Shown: piece by piece, positions 5,816 through 12,489 of the stretch | How the letters are laid out: each line of letters begins with the position of its first letter | Position numbering within the stretch: position 1 is the stretch's first letter | DNA from: JBBRZF01 sp038236965 | GTDB lineage: Bacteria > Acidobacteriota > Terriglobia > Terriglobales > Acidobacteriaceae | Assembly: GCA_038236965.1 (NCBI GenBank) | Contig: JBBRZF010000049.1 | Span: 1 to 20,073 of the forward strand | DNA length: 20,073 bases | Direction of reading: 5' to 3' | Program-made: the position numbers and the translations under genes | Notes under the pieces: model-generated | Told to the model about the DNA's origin: nothing | Database searches by the model: none | What the model saw: only the letters and a program-made list of their open reading frames with translations

Positions 5816-7141
5816 CTATTTCCGAGCTTCGAGACCTTCTCCGCCTTTGCCGTTAAAGACGCGACGAAATATCTTGTCGACATTGCGAAGCTGACGCTTG
5901 ATGTCGAACGCATTCTCGATCACCTGGCGATCCACTTTGCTGGTGATCTCCTCGTCATTCAAAACGAGTTCGCGGAAGTTGAGTTCTTCCTTCCATGCGC
6001 GCATGGCATCGCGCTGCACGATCCGATAAGCATCCTCTCGCATGACTCCAGCCTCGACGAGGTCGAGCAGTAGTTGTCCGCTGAACACCAGTCCCCCTGT
6101 CGAGTCCAGATTCCGCAACATGCGTTCGGGATACACCAGCATGGTATCGACCAGCGACGTCATCTTCTGCAACATATAGTCGATGAGCGTCGTAGAGTCG
6201 GGAATGATGACGCGCTCAACCGAGGAATGCGAGATGTCGCGTTCATGCCAGAGAGCGACGTTCTCAAAGCCGGCCTGCGCGTTCGCTCGTACGACGCGCG
6301 CCAGTCCGCTGACCTGCTCAAGCTGGATGGGATTGCGCTTGTGCGGCATGGCGCTGGATCCCTTCTGCTTTTCGCTGAAGAATTCTTCTGCCTCACGCAC
6401 CTCGGTCTTCTGCAGATGACGGATCTCTGTCGCAATCTTATCGAGCGTGGAAGCCATCACGGCCAGCACGGAAAGATAGTACGCGTGGCGATCGCGCTGG
6501 ATGACCTGCGACGAAATGGCTGCCACCTTCAGTCCCAGGCGAGCGCATATCTGCTCTTCATATTCGGGATCGAGATGAGCCGAGGTGCCGACGGCTCCGG
6601 AGAGCTTTCCCACGCGCATCTGTTCGGAGGCGTGTTCGAAGCGCTCAAGGTTACGCTGCATCTCGGAGTACCAATTCGCCAGCTTAAGTCCGAAGGTGAT
6701 CGGCTCGGCGTGAACGCCGTGTGTGCGTCCGATCATGGGCGTGTCCTTGAACTCGAAGGCGCGGCGACGGAGCACCTCGATAAAGCGCTCGATGTCTGCG
6801 CGAATGACGGCGGAGGCCTGCTTGATAAGCAGCGCCTGCGCGGTATCAACGACGTCATTGGAGGTGAGCCCGTAATGTAGCCAGCGCGCCTCGGGACCCA
6901 CTTTTTCCGCGACAGCCGTGGTGAAGGCGATGACGTCGTGCTTCACTTCGGCTTCGATGGCCTGTATGCGTTCCAGGTCGAAGTCGCCTTTGTCGCGCAA
7001 GGCGCGGGCGGCGGACTGGGGGACAAGTCCGGCATCGGCAAGGGTTTCCGTGGCGGCGAGTTCGACTTCGAGCCAGGTGCGGAACTTGTTGTCTTCGCTC
7101 CAAATGCGAGCCATCTCAGGCCGCGAGTAACGAGGAATCAA
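5816..7141 (-). CDS. purB: Adenylosuccinate lyase PurB
   Basis: A 441-residue enzyme of the fumarase/aspartase superfamily. It catalyses two fumarate-releasing steps: SAICAR to AICAR, and adenylosuccinate to AMP, in purine synthesis. Visible are TSNDVVDTA (93-101), GRTHGVHAEPITFG with the catalytic His at about 141, and the mobile signature loop GSSAMPHKRNP (261-271) with the catalytic Ser. The start is a TTG at 7141, giving the family N-terminus (M)IPRYSRPEMARIWS. An AAGGAG 7 nt upstream decides it. The longer reading to 7243 would begin at the -35 box. The promoter is at 7214-7243. Confidence 0.96.
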   Translation of the reverse strand: MIPRYSRPEMARIWSEDNKFRTWLEVELAATETLADAGLVPQSAARALRDKGDFDLERIQAIEAEVKHDVIAFTTAVAEKVGPEARWLHYGLTSNDVVDTAQALLIKQASAVIRADIERFIEVLRRRAFEFKDTPMIGRTHGVHAEPITFGLKLANWYSEMQRNLERFEHASEQMRVGKLSGAVGTSAHLDPEYEEQICARLGLKVAAISSQVIQRDRHAYYLSVLAVMASTLDKIATEIRHLQKTEVREAEEFFSEKQKGSSAMPHKRNPIQLEQVSGLARVVRANAQAGFENVALWHERDISHSSVERVIIPDSTTLIDYMLQKMTSLVDTMLVYPERMLRNLDSTGGLVFSGQLLLDLVEAGVMREDAYRIVQRDAMRAWKEELNFRELVLNDEEITSKVDRQVIENAFDIKRQLRNVDKIFRRVFNGKGGEGLEARK

Positions 7142-7213
7142 GGCAGCGCTCCTTCTAAATGAAAACTGATAATCTGGCGCCCACATGCGCCCGGAAGGTA
7201 AGTGGAACCCGTA

Positions 7214-7243
7214 ATTGTACAGGTTAGCGAGTGGAGTCCTCAA
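7214..7243 (-). promoter_or_regulatory. purB promoter
   Basis: TTGAGG (7243-7238) and TACAAT (7219-7214) are separated by 18 bp. The predicted start near 7207 gives a leader of about 65 nt that carries the AAGGAG ribosome site. Confidence 0.5.
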
Positions 7244-7336
7244 ACCAGTCGCAAAGTTAGTGAACCATCAGAGCTGCAAAGTCATCTGAATGGAGACAAG
7301 CGCAACTCCCGCCCACGGGTGAAATAAATCTTGACA

Positions 7337-7353
7337 CGATATAATAGATAACG
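7337..7353 (+). promoter_or_regulatory. marR -10 box overlapped by an imperfect inverted repeat
   Basis: TATAAT (7340-7345) is a perfect -10 ending 8 nt before the marR ATG, implying a leaderless or near-leaderless mRNA. It lies within CGATAT-N5-ATAACG (7337-7353), a one-mismatch inverted repeat that could be an autoregulatory MarR operator. TTGACA at 7331-7336 is only 3 bp away, too close to be its -35. Confidence 0.5.
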
Positions 7354-7842
7354 ATGAACGGCGACCAAGGCTTTGGCGAGGACGACTTTCGTGCCCTCGC
7401 GGAATTCCGGTATCACATGAGGCGGTTCCTGCGCTTTAGCGAAGGCGCCGCACGCGAGGCAGGCCTCGAACCACAGCATTACCTCATGATGTTGGCCATC
7501 AAGGGATTGCCCGAAGGTGTGCGAGCGTTGGTCGGAGAACTGGCCGAACGTATGCAGTTGCAGCACCACAGCACCGTTGAACTGGTGGACCGCCTCGAAC
7601 GTCAGGGTCTGGTGCAACGCAAGCGACGCCCGGAAGACCGGCGCGAAGTGCTGGTTCTGCTCACGCCGAAAGCTGAAAAGCTGGTGCGGCAACTGGCCAT
7701 GGCTCACAAGAAACAGCTGCAAAGCGACGGCCCCGAACTGCTGAAAGCACTCCGCAACGTAATGGCCGCAAAAGGGACGAAGGCGTTAGCGGCATCGAGC
7801 GTATCTCCCAAAGCGCGGAGCACACGCGCGTCATCCGTGTAG
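7354..7842 (+). CDS. MarR-family transcriptional regulator
   Basis: A 162-residue winged-helix regulator of MarR type. The N-terminal helices (about 10-50) and a C-terminal helix form the dimer face. Helix-turn-helix sequence lies at about 57-90 (LVGELAERMQLQHHSTVELVDRLERQGLVQRK shortened here to its landmarks LAERM and RLERQGLV). The wing is RPEDRREVLVLLT with the usual D-R-R at 95-97. The ligand is unknown. The C-terminal 25 residues are Ala/Ser/Lys-rich and probably disordered. The ATG has no Shine-Dalgarno and lies directly after a TATAAT. The next gene, a secreted peptidase, starts 61 bp downstream on the same strand and may be a target or co-transcribed. purB diverges upstream. Confidence 0.9.
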   Translation: MNGDQGFGEDDFRALAEFRYHMRRFLRFSEGAAREAGLEPQHYLMMLAIKGLPEGVRALVGELAERMQLQHHSTVELVDRLERQGLVQRKRRPEDRREVLVLLTPKAEKLVRQLAMAHKKQLQSDGPELLKALRNVMAAKGTKALAASSVSPKARSTRASSV

Positions 7843-7903
7843 CCGCAGAATTCGTGGTAATGTGTCTCTCGATTTCTGAGCCTTTCCATTCACTGGAGAT
7901 AGC

Positions 7904-10174
7904 ATGAAACGTGTATGCGCGTTTTTCTTGACGTTGGTCATGACGTTCCCGGTTTCGCTATTTGCCGCCGCAGACGATTCTCTCCGCGGTTTCTCGACGC
8001 CCTCCGCTAAAACCGAGCGCGATTGGGAAACCAAGTTTCGTACGATTCCCCAGCCCAACAACATGCGTGAATACATGCGCCGTCTCAGCGCGCGTCCGCA
8101 CCATGTTGGTTCCGCGTATGACAAGGAGAACGCGGAATGGATACTCGCGAAGTTCAAGGAGTTCGGCCTCGATGCGCACATCGAGAGCTTCAGCGTGTTG
8201 TTTCCCACTCCCAAAGTCCGGCTGGTCGAGATGCTGGAACCCACCAGGTTCACAGCGAAGCTGGAAGAGCCCGCCATCGCCGGCGATCCAACATCGAATC
8301 AGAAATCTGAACAGTTGCCGACCTACAACGCCTACTCCATCGACGGCGATGTCACGGGTCCGCTCGTCTTCGTAAACTATGGCCTGCCCAAGGACTACGA
8401 GGAGCTGGAGCGACTCGGCGTCTCCGTCAAGGGCGCGATCGTCATCGCGAAATACGGACACTCCTGGCGCGGAATCAAGCCGAAGGTCGCCGCAGAGCAC
8501 GGAGCGATTGGCTGTCTCATCTATTCCGATCCCAAGGACGACGGCTTCTTCGAGGAAAATGTTTTTCCCGAAGGACCGATGCGCAATCCGCAAGGTGTGC
8601 AGCGAGGCAGCGTGATGGACTTCACATCGTCGAACCCTGGCGATCCTCTCACGCCGGGCGTCGGTGCAACTCCCGACGCAAAACGCCTCGCCATCAAGGA
8701 CGCCGCCAGTATCACGAAAATTCCTGTGCTGCCGATTTCCTATGGAGACGCGCAACCGCTGCTGGCTGCCCTGAAGGGGCCAATGGCTCCTGAGAATTGG
8801 CGCGGAGCCTTGGCAATCTCCTATCACGTTGGCCCAGGTACAGCGAAAGTGCATCTGAAGGTTCAATCCAATTGGGACATGAAGATGGTGAACGACATCA
8901 TCGCAAAAATCCCCGGCTCAGTCGCTCCGGATGAATGGATCGTGCGCGGAAACCATCATGACGCCTGGGTGAACGGCGCTCAAGATCCGATCTCTGGACA
9001 AATTTCCTTGCTGGAAGAAGCGCGCGCCTTGGGCGAACTTTTGAAGCAGGGATGGAAGCCGCGAAGGACGATCATCTACTGCGCGTGGGACGGTGAGGAG
9101 CCGATGTTACTTGGCTCAACCGAGTGGGCAGAAACGCACGCCGAAGACTTGCGGAAGCACGCCGCCGTGTACATCAACACCGACGGCAACAATCGCGGCT
9201 TCTTGCAACTGCAAGGCTCGCAATCCCTGGAACGCCTCATGAATGATGTAGCGCACGATGTTCAAGATCCGGAAACTGGAATGACCGTATGGAATCGTAT
9301 GCACCTCGCGGGCATACGAAATGCGAATTCCGCGGATGATCGCGCCGAACTTCGCAAGCGTCGCGATATGCGCATGGACGCCTTGGGTTCTGGTTCGGAC
9401 TACACCACATTCCTCGATCATCTGGGCGTCGCAAGTCTGAATCTCTACTTCGACGGTGAAACGCCCGAAGGCATCTATCACTCCATCTATGACGACTTCT
9501 ATTGGTACACGCATTTCGCCGACACCGAGTTTGTCTATGGACGCGCGTTGGCACAGATGGTCGGAACCGCCGTCATGCGTATGGCCGACGCAGAAGTTAT
9601 TCCTTATGAATTTGGTGATTTCGCGGACACCGTGCAGAAGTACAACAAGGAATTACAGAAGCTCCTGAAAGACAAGCAGGACGAGATACAGGAGCGCAAT
9701 CAGGAACTCGAAGAGGGAGCCTACAAGGCTGCGGACGACCCGAAGAAACCCACCGTCGCTCCCAAAGCCGAGGCGGTGCCGCCGTATCTGAACTTTGCTC
9801 CCATGCAGAATGCTGCGGACATCCTGACGCACAGTGCCGAACGCTACGAGCGCGCTCTCACGGGCGCGCAAGCTAACGTCGGCAACGCAAGCAACGCCGC
9901 CCAACTCAACGATCTGAATCGCCGCCTGATCGGGACCGAACGTGCGCTGACCAGCGATGCGGGATTGCCGCGGCGTCCCTGGTTCAAGCACCTGCTCTAT
10001 GCGCCCGGCGTTTATTCCGGATACGCCGCGAAGACCGTGCCCGGAGTTCGCGAAGGCATTGAAGAGAATCGTTACCCCGAGGCCGAGCAGGAGATCGGCC
10101 GTGTTGCCAAGGCCTTGCGCGACGAGGCCGCCATCCTTGATGTGGCGTCGGGGATTTTGGAATCCATGAAATAA
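7904..10174 (+). CDS. Secreted M28 metallopeptidase, glutamate carboxypeptidase II (PSMA)-like
   Basis: A 756-residue protein with a signal peptide (about 1-21, ending SLFA). A PA (protease-associated) domain spans about 140-300. The M28 catalytic domain spans about 320-560, and a C-terminal dimerisation-like region runs to 756. All GCPII metal ligands and the catalytic base are present: H351 in GNHHDAW, D361 in QDPISG, E398 (base) and E399 in WDGEEP, D427 in YINTD, and H526 in GIYHS. A di-zinc exopeptidase acting in the periplasm or outside is expected. Length and domain order match the eukaryotic enzyme rather than short bacterial aminopeptidases. Residues about 580-620 form a charged, coiled-coil-like insert (KYNKELQKLLKDKQDEIQER). 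The ATG follows TGGAGA, and a terminator follows at 10193. Substrate unknown. Confidence 0.93.
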   Translation: MKRVCAFFLTLVMTFPVSLFAAADDSLRGFSTPSAKTERDWETKFRTIPQPNNMREYMRRLSARPHHVGSAYDKENAEWILAKFKEFGLDAHIESFSVLFPTPKVRLVEMLEPTRFTAKLEEPAIAGDPTSNQKSEQLPTYNAYSIDGDVTGPLVFVNYGLPKDYEELERLGVSVKGAIVIAKYGHSWRGIKPKVAAEHGAIGCLIYSDPKDDGFFEENVFPEGPMRNPQGVQRGSVMDFTSSNPGDPLTPGVGATPDAKRLAIKDAASITKIPVLPISYGDAQPLLAALKGPMAPENWRGALAISYHVGPGTAKVHLKVQSNWDMKMVNDIIAKIPGSVAPDEWIVRGNHHDAWVNGAQDPISGQISLLEEARALGELLKQGWKPRRTIIYCAWDGEEPMLLGSTEWAETHAEDLRKHAAVYINTDGNNRGFLQLQGSQSLERLMNDVAHDVQDPETGMTVWNRMHLAGIRNANSADDRAELRKRRDMRMDALGSGSDYTTFLDHLGVASLNLYFDGETPEGIYHSIYDDFYWYTHFADTEFVYGRALAQMVGTAVMRMADAEVIPYEFGDFADTVQKYNKELQKLLKDKQDEIQERNQELEEGAYKAADDPKKPTVAPKAEAVPPYLNFAPMQNAADILTHSAERYERALTGAQANVGNASNAAQLNDLNRRLIGTERALTSDAGLPRRPWFKHLLYAPGVYSGYAAKTVPGVREGIEENRYPEAEQEIGRVAKALRDEAAILDVASGILESMK

Positions 10175-10192
10175 GTGTTGCAAACGACAAGA

Positions 10193-10221
10193 GGCCACGC
10201 TGGTTGGCGTGGCCTTTTTTT
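10193..10221 (+). terminator. Rho-independent terminator after the M28 peptidase
   Basis: GGCCACGC (10193-10200) pairs perfectly with GCGTGGCC (10207-10214) around TGGTTG, followed by seven Ts. Flanking CAAGA and TCTTG can extend the fold. Confidence 0.88.
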
Positions 10222-10250
10222 CTTGCCGAAAAAATTGTGGTGATTCCGAT

Positions 10251-10508
10251 TTACGCGTTAGTGACGCCCAGGCGTTTCGACATTTCTTCGTAGAGAAAGC
10301 CTTCGCCCGGCTTGTAAGGCTGAACCCACTCACCGTCGATAACGAACTGCGGGATGGCGCGCTTCCCGGTGCGGCTCACCACTTCGTCCGCAGCTCCGGG
10401 GGTGGTTTCTATGTTGATTTCCTGGAACGGAATTTTGTGCTTCTCCAAAAAGCGTTTGGCCTCGCGACAATCAGGACACCAGCTTGAGGAATATACGATG
10501 AGTTCCAT
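10251..10508 (-). CDS. Glutaredoxin-like thiol-disulfide oxidoreductase
   Basis: An 85-residue thioredoxin-fold protein. It starts with strand MELIVYSSS followed by the redox motif C11-P-D-C14. A conserved cis-proline lies in AIPQF (P53), and the GEWV...G segment follows where glutaredoxins have the glutathione-facing GG region. CPDC rather than CPYC, and the missing clear GG pair, resemble mycoredoxin/NrdH-type proteins, so the reductant may not be glutathione. It is cytoplasmic with no signal peptide. The ATG is fixed by the N-terminal strand; no Shine-Dalgarno is visible upstream. The gene is single, converging on the M28 peptidase terminator. Confidence 0.9.
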   Translation of the reverse strand: MELIVYSSSWCPDCREAKRFLEKHKIPFQEINIETTPGAADEVVSRTGKRAIPQFVIDGEWVQPYKPGEGFLYEEMSKRLGVTNA

Positions 10509-10770
10509 AGTGATTGGATGAGGCTGCTGCCCAACAGGTGCAGAAAAGAGTGCGGCGAGTTCTAAAAGAGGGCGGGTGGCCCGTTCAAGCCTTCCTTTTG
10601 CTTGAGCGGGGAGCGAGAGCTTGCGGAGAGAAGTTCATCTTGTTTGCGTTCGCGGTTGTTCGCCGCCTGTTCTGATTCGACCTCAAGACCAACGCCTGGC
10701 CGTTCACGTGGGTTTAACGCATAAGTAGTGAAGGCGCGAGGCTCAGAGTAATCCGGTGCAGAGCCCCACG
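10509..10770. other. Gene-free stretch between the glutaredoxin and cytochrome genes
   Basis: I see no convincing gene, repeat or RNA here. A minus-strand reading frame of 87 codons crosses it (10562-10825) but begins upstream of and runs through the terminator at 10771-10798, has no recognisable domain and is Arg/Ser-rich, so I leave it out. The glutaredoxin promoter should be in this stretch, but no clear -10/-35 pair was found. Confidence 0.4.
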
Positions 10771-10798
10771 AAAAGGCCAGCAAGAATCTGCTGGCCTT
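10771..10798 (-). terminator. Terminator after the di-heme cytochrome gene
   Basis: A 10-bp perfect stem AAGGCCAGCA (10773-10782) with 10789-10798 and a 6-nt loop. On the minus strand it is followed by TT from the stem end plus TTCGT. It lies about 50 bp after the cytochrome stop. Confidence 0.65.
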
Positions 10799-10846
10799 GT
10801 GGTGTCTGGAGAGACGGTGACGCAAGCCTCGCTCGCGCCGAGGTAG

Positions 10847-12244
10847 CTACAGCGTTTTCAGGAACGCGAGCAGATCGCGCTTTTCGCGTGCTGTGAGGTG
10901 GAGATCGAAGCGTTGGTCGTAGAAAGTTATTGCTTCTTCCAGCGTTGCAGCAGCTCCGTTGTGGAAGTACGGCGCGCGTGCTGCGAGTCCGCGAAGGATG
11001 GGGCCTTTAAATTTTCCCAAGTCGGCGCATTTGCCGCTGATCATCGCTCTTCCGGGGTCGCTCACTTTCACTATCGTGCCGTCGTTGCACTGAAATGTGA
11101 ACAGTGGCAGGTCTGGCGTGCGCTTGGCTTCATCGGTAAGGCCGATGTTCAAGGGAGCGGTCACCGAATGATTGCCAATGTTGGGCGAATCGTGACACGT
11201 GGTGCAGAACCCGTTAATTACGGGAGCGTTGAGATTGTCATTCAGACCCGCTACGCCAGTGATCGCGATCGGGCGAGTGTTGAAGATGGCTTCGCCGCGC
11301 GCTACGGCTCGCCGTGCTTCCATGCGACCGCCGGAATCGTCGCCGCGAGACGAAGTCCACGCCTTGTAAATATCAAACACCTTCGGATCGAAGCTCGCTC
11401 CCGTTGGATTTTGTCCCAGAGGATCGTTGATTCCGATGAAGAACTGTTGTGTTGAGAGATTAGCAGGGCCGCCTCTGGCACCATCGACGCTAAGATCGCC
11501 TGCGTCGTTATCCTCTATCTGGGCGGTGAACAGCGATAGCTCGAAGGCAACAATCTGATTGATCTGCTCCTGCGTTGGAGGGTGTGCAGCTTGCGCGTGC
11601 CCAAGCGTGGCGCTCTGGACTTGGTGGGCAAGGTTTACCAGCATCGGCTCGCCTTTGAAAGTCTCGCGGCCATCCCACATGACGGTGCTTAGAAACGGCA
11701 GGTTTGTAGAAGGAAGCGGCCTTCTGTAAACCGAAAGCGTTGGCGCCGCTGTGCAGTCATAAGGATCGTCAACGGTCAGAAGGCTAAATTCCGCATTCGG
11801 GGGGATGCTCAACTCGACCCGAATCAAGCCTTTGCTGAGGAGAAGTTTGTAAGCCTCGCGGCGCTCATCCAAGGTGGTGACTGGAGTGGTTGGGCAGGTG
11901 GAGCCGTCGTTCGGGCGGAAGACAGGATCGGTACCGCTGGTCGCTCTGAATATCTGACGCAGGTGTTGCGGCGTGATGGACCAGCCATCACTGGCCTGAT
12001 GGCAGGAAGCACAGGAACGCCCGTTCGAACCCAGGCTCTGGAAAAAAGGCCCCGTCGTGTCGAGATGACTGCCTGTCGTCCTAGTTGCAATCACACCGCT
12101 AGAATCGCGGAATTGAATAGTGTTGGAGGTGACATTTCCGCCCAATGCGGCAACACCAACCCAACCCAGTGCGAACGTGATGCCAACGAGAGTCAAAGTG
12201 CGGAAGCAACGCCAGAACGGCCGGACGCGATGTCTAATTGTCAT
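10847..12244 (-). CDS. Di-heme c-type cytochrome, MauG/cytochrome c peroxidase-like
   Basis: A 465-residue exported protein. An N-terminal hydrophobic segment after basic residues (about 8-35) serves as signal or anchor. Two haem c attachment sites are present, C78-A-S-C-H82 and C347-T-T-C-H351. Family landmarks of the CCP/MauG group are STVMWDGRE (about 187-194), GRAMISG and the C-terminal FKGPILRGLAARAPYFHNG followed by TLEEAITFYD. The two haem domains are 265 residues apart, longer than classical CcpA (about 330 residues total), so peroxidase activity is uncertain. It may oxidise another substrate. The start ATG 12244 follows GGGGGGAT at good spacing. A longer reading to 12352 would put a chance CRTCH ahead of the signal peptide. 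It is monocistronic, with terminators on both sides. Confidence 0.88.
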   Translation of the reverse strand: MTIRHRVRPFWRCFRTLTLVGITFALGWVGVAALGGNVTSNTIQFRDSSGVIATRTTGSHLDTTGPFFQSLGSNGRSCASCHQASDGWSITPQHLRQIFRATSGTDPVFRPNDGSTCPTTPVTTLDERREAYKLLLSKGLIRVELSIPPNAEFSLLTVDDPYDCTAAPTLSVYRRPLPSTNLPFLSTVMWDGRETFKGEPMLVNLAHQVQSATLGHAQAAHPPTQEQINQIVAFELSLFTAQIEDNDAGDLSVDGARGGPANLSTQQFFIGINDPLGQNPTGASFDPKVFDIYKAWTSSRGDDSGGRMEARRAVARGEAIFNTRPIAITGVAGLNDNLNAPVINGFCTTCHDSPNIGNHSVTAPLNIGLTDEAKRTPDLPLFTFQCNDGTIVKVSDPGRAMISGKCADLGKFKGPILRGLAARAPYFHNGAAATLEEAITFYDQRFDLHLTAREKRDLLAFLKTL

Positions 12245-12436
12245 TGAACGATCCCCCCAAACGAAATCTATTCTTTTAAGTTGCTCCCAGGGATGACACG
12301 TGCGGCAATGAATATGCCACGACATAATCGCGTTCTGCAACGGCACGTTCAAATATTTTTTGATGAATGACTCTGGATGAGGTGAGGTGAGCTGCTGACC
12401 GGACTCTATGATAATTCCGAGTAGCGCAAAGAGCGC

Positions 12437-12467
12437 AAAAAAGTAGGGGAGCGTTTTCGCTCCCCTA
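12437..12467 (-). terminator. Rho-independent terminator after clpC
   Basis: TAGGGGAGCG (12444-12453) pairs perfectly with 12458-12467 around a 4-nt loop. On the minus strand the stem is followed by CTTTTTT (12443-12437). Confidence 0.88.
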
Positions 12468-12489
12468 TGGTTGAGGCTGAACTAACTGC

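Noticed and set aside
7331..7345. TTGACA plus TATAAT before marR as a canonical promoter pair
   Set aside because: The two hexamers are only 3 bp apart; a working spacer is about 17 bp. Only the TATAAT is kept as the -10.
10562..10825. 87-codon minus-strand reading frame in the glutaredoxin-cytochrome gap
   Set aside because: It contains the cytochrome terminator, has no domain-like sequence, no ribosome site that I can see, and an Arg/Ser-rich composition typical of chance frames.
12245..12352. N-terminal extension of the cytochrome with an extra CRTCH haem motif
   Set aside because: It precedes a proper signal peptide, so it could not be matured as a haem site, and ATG 12244 has a good ribosome site.
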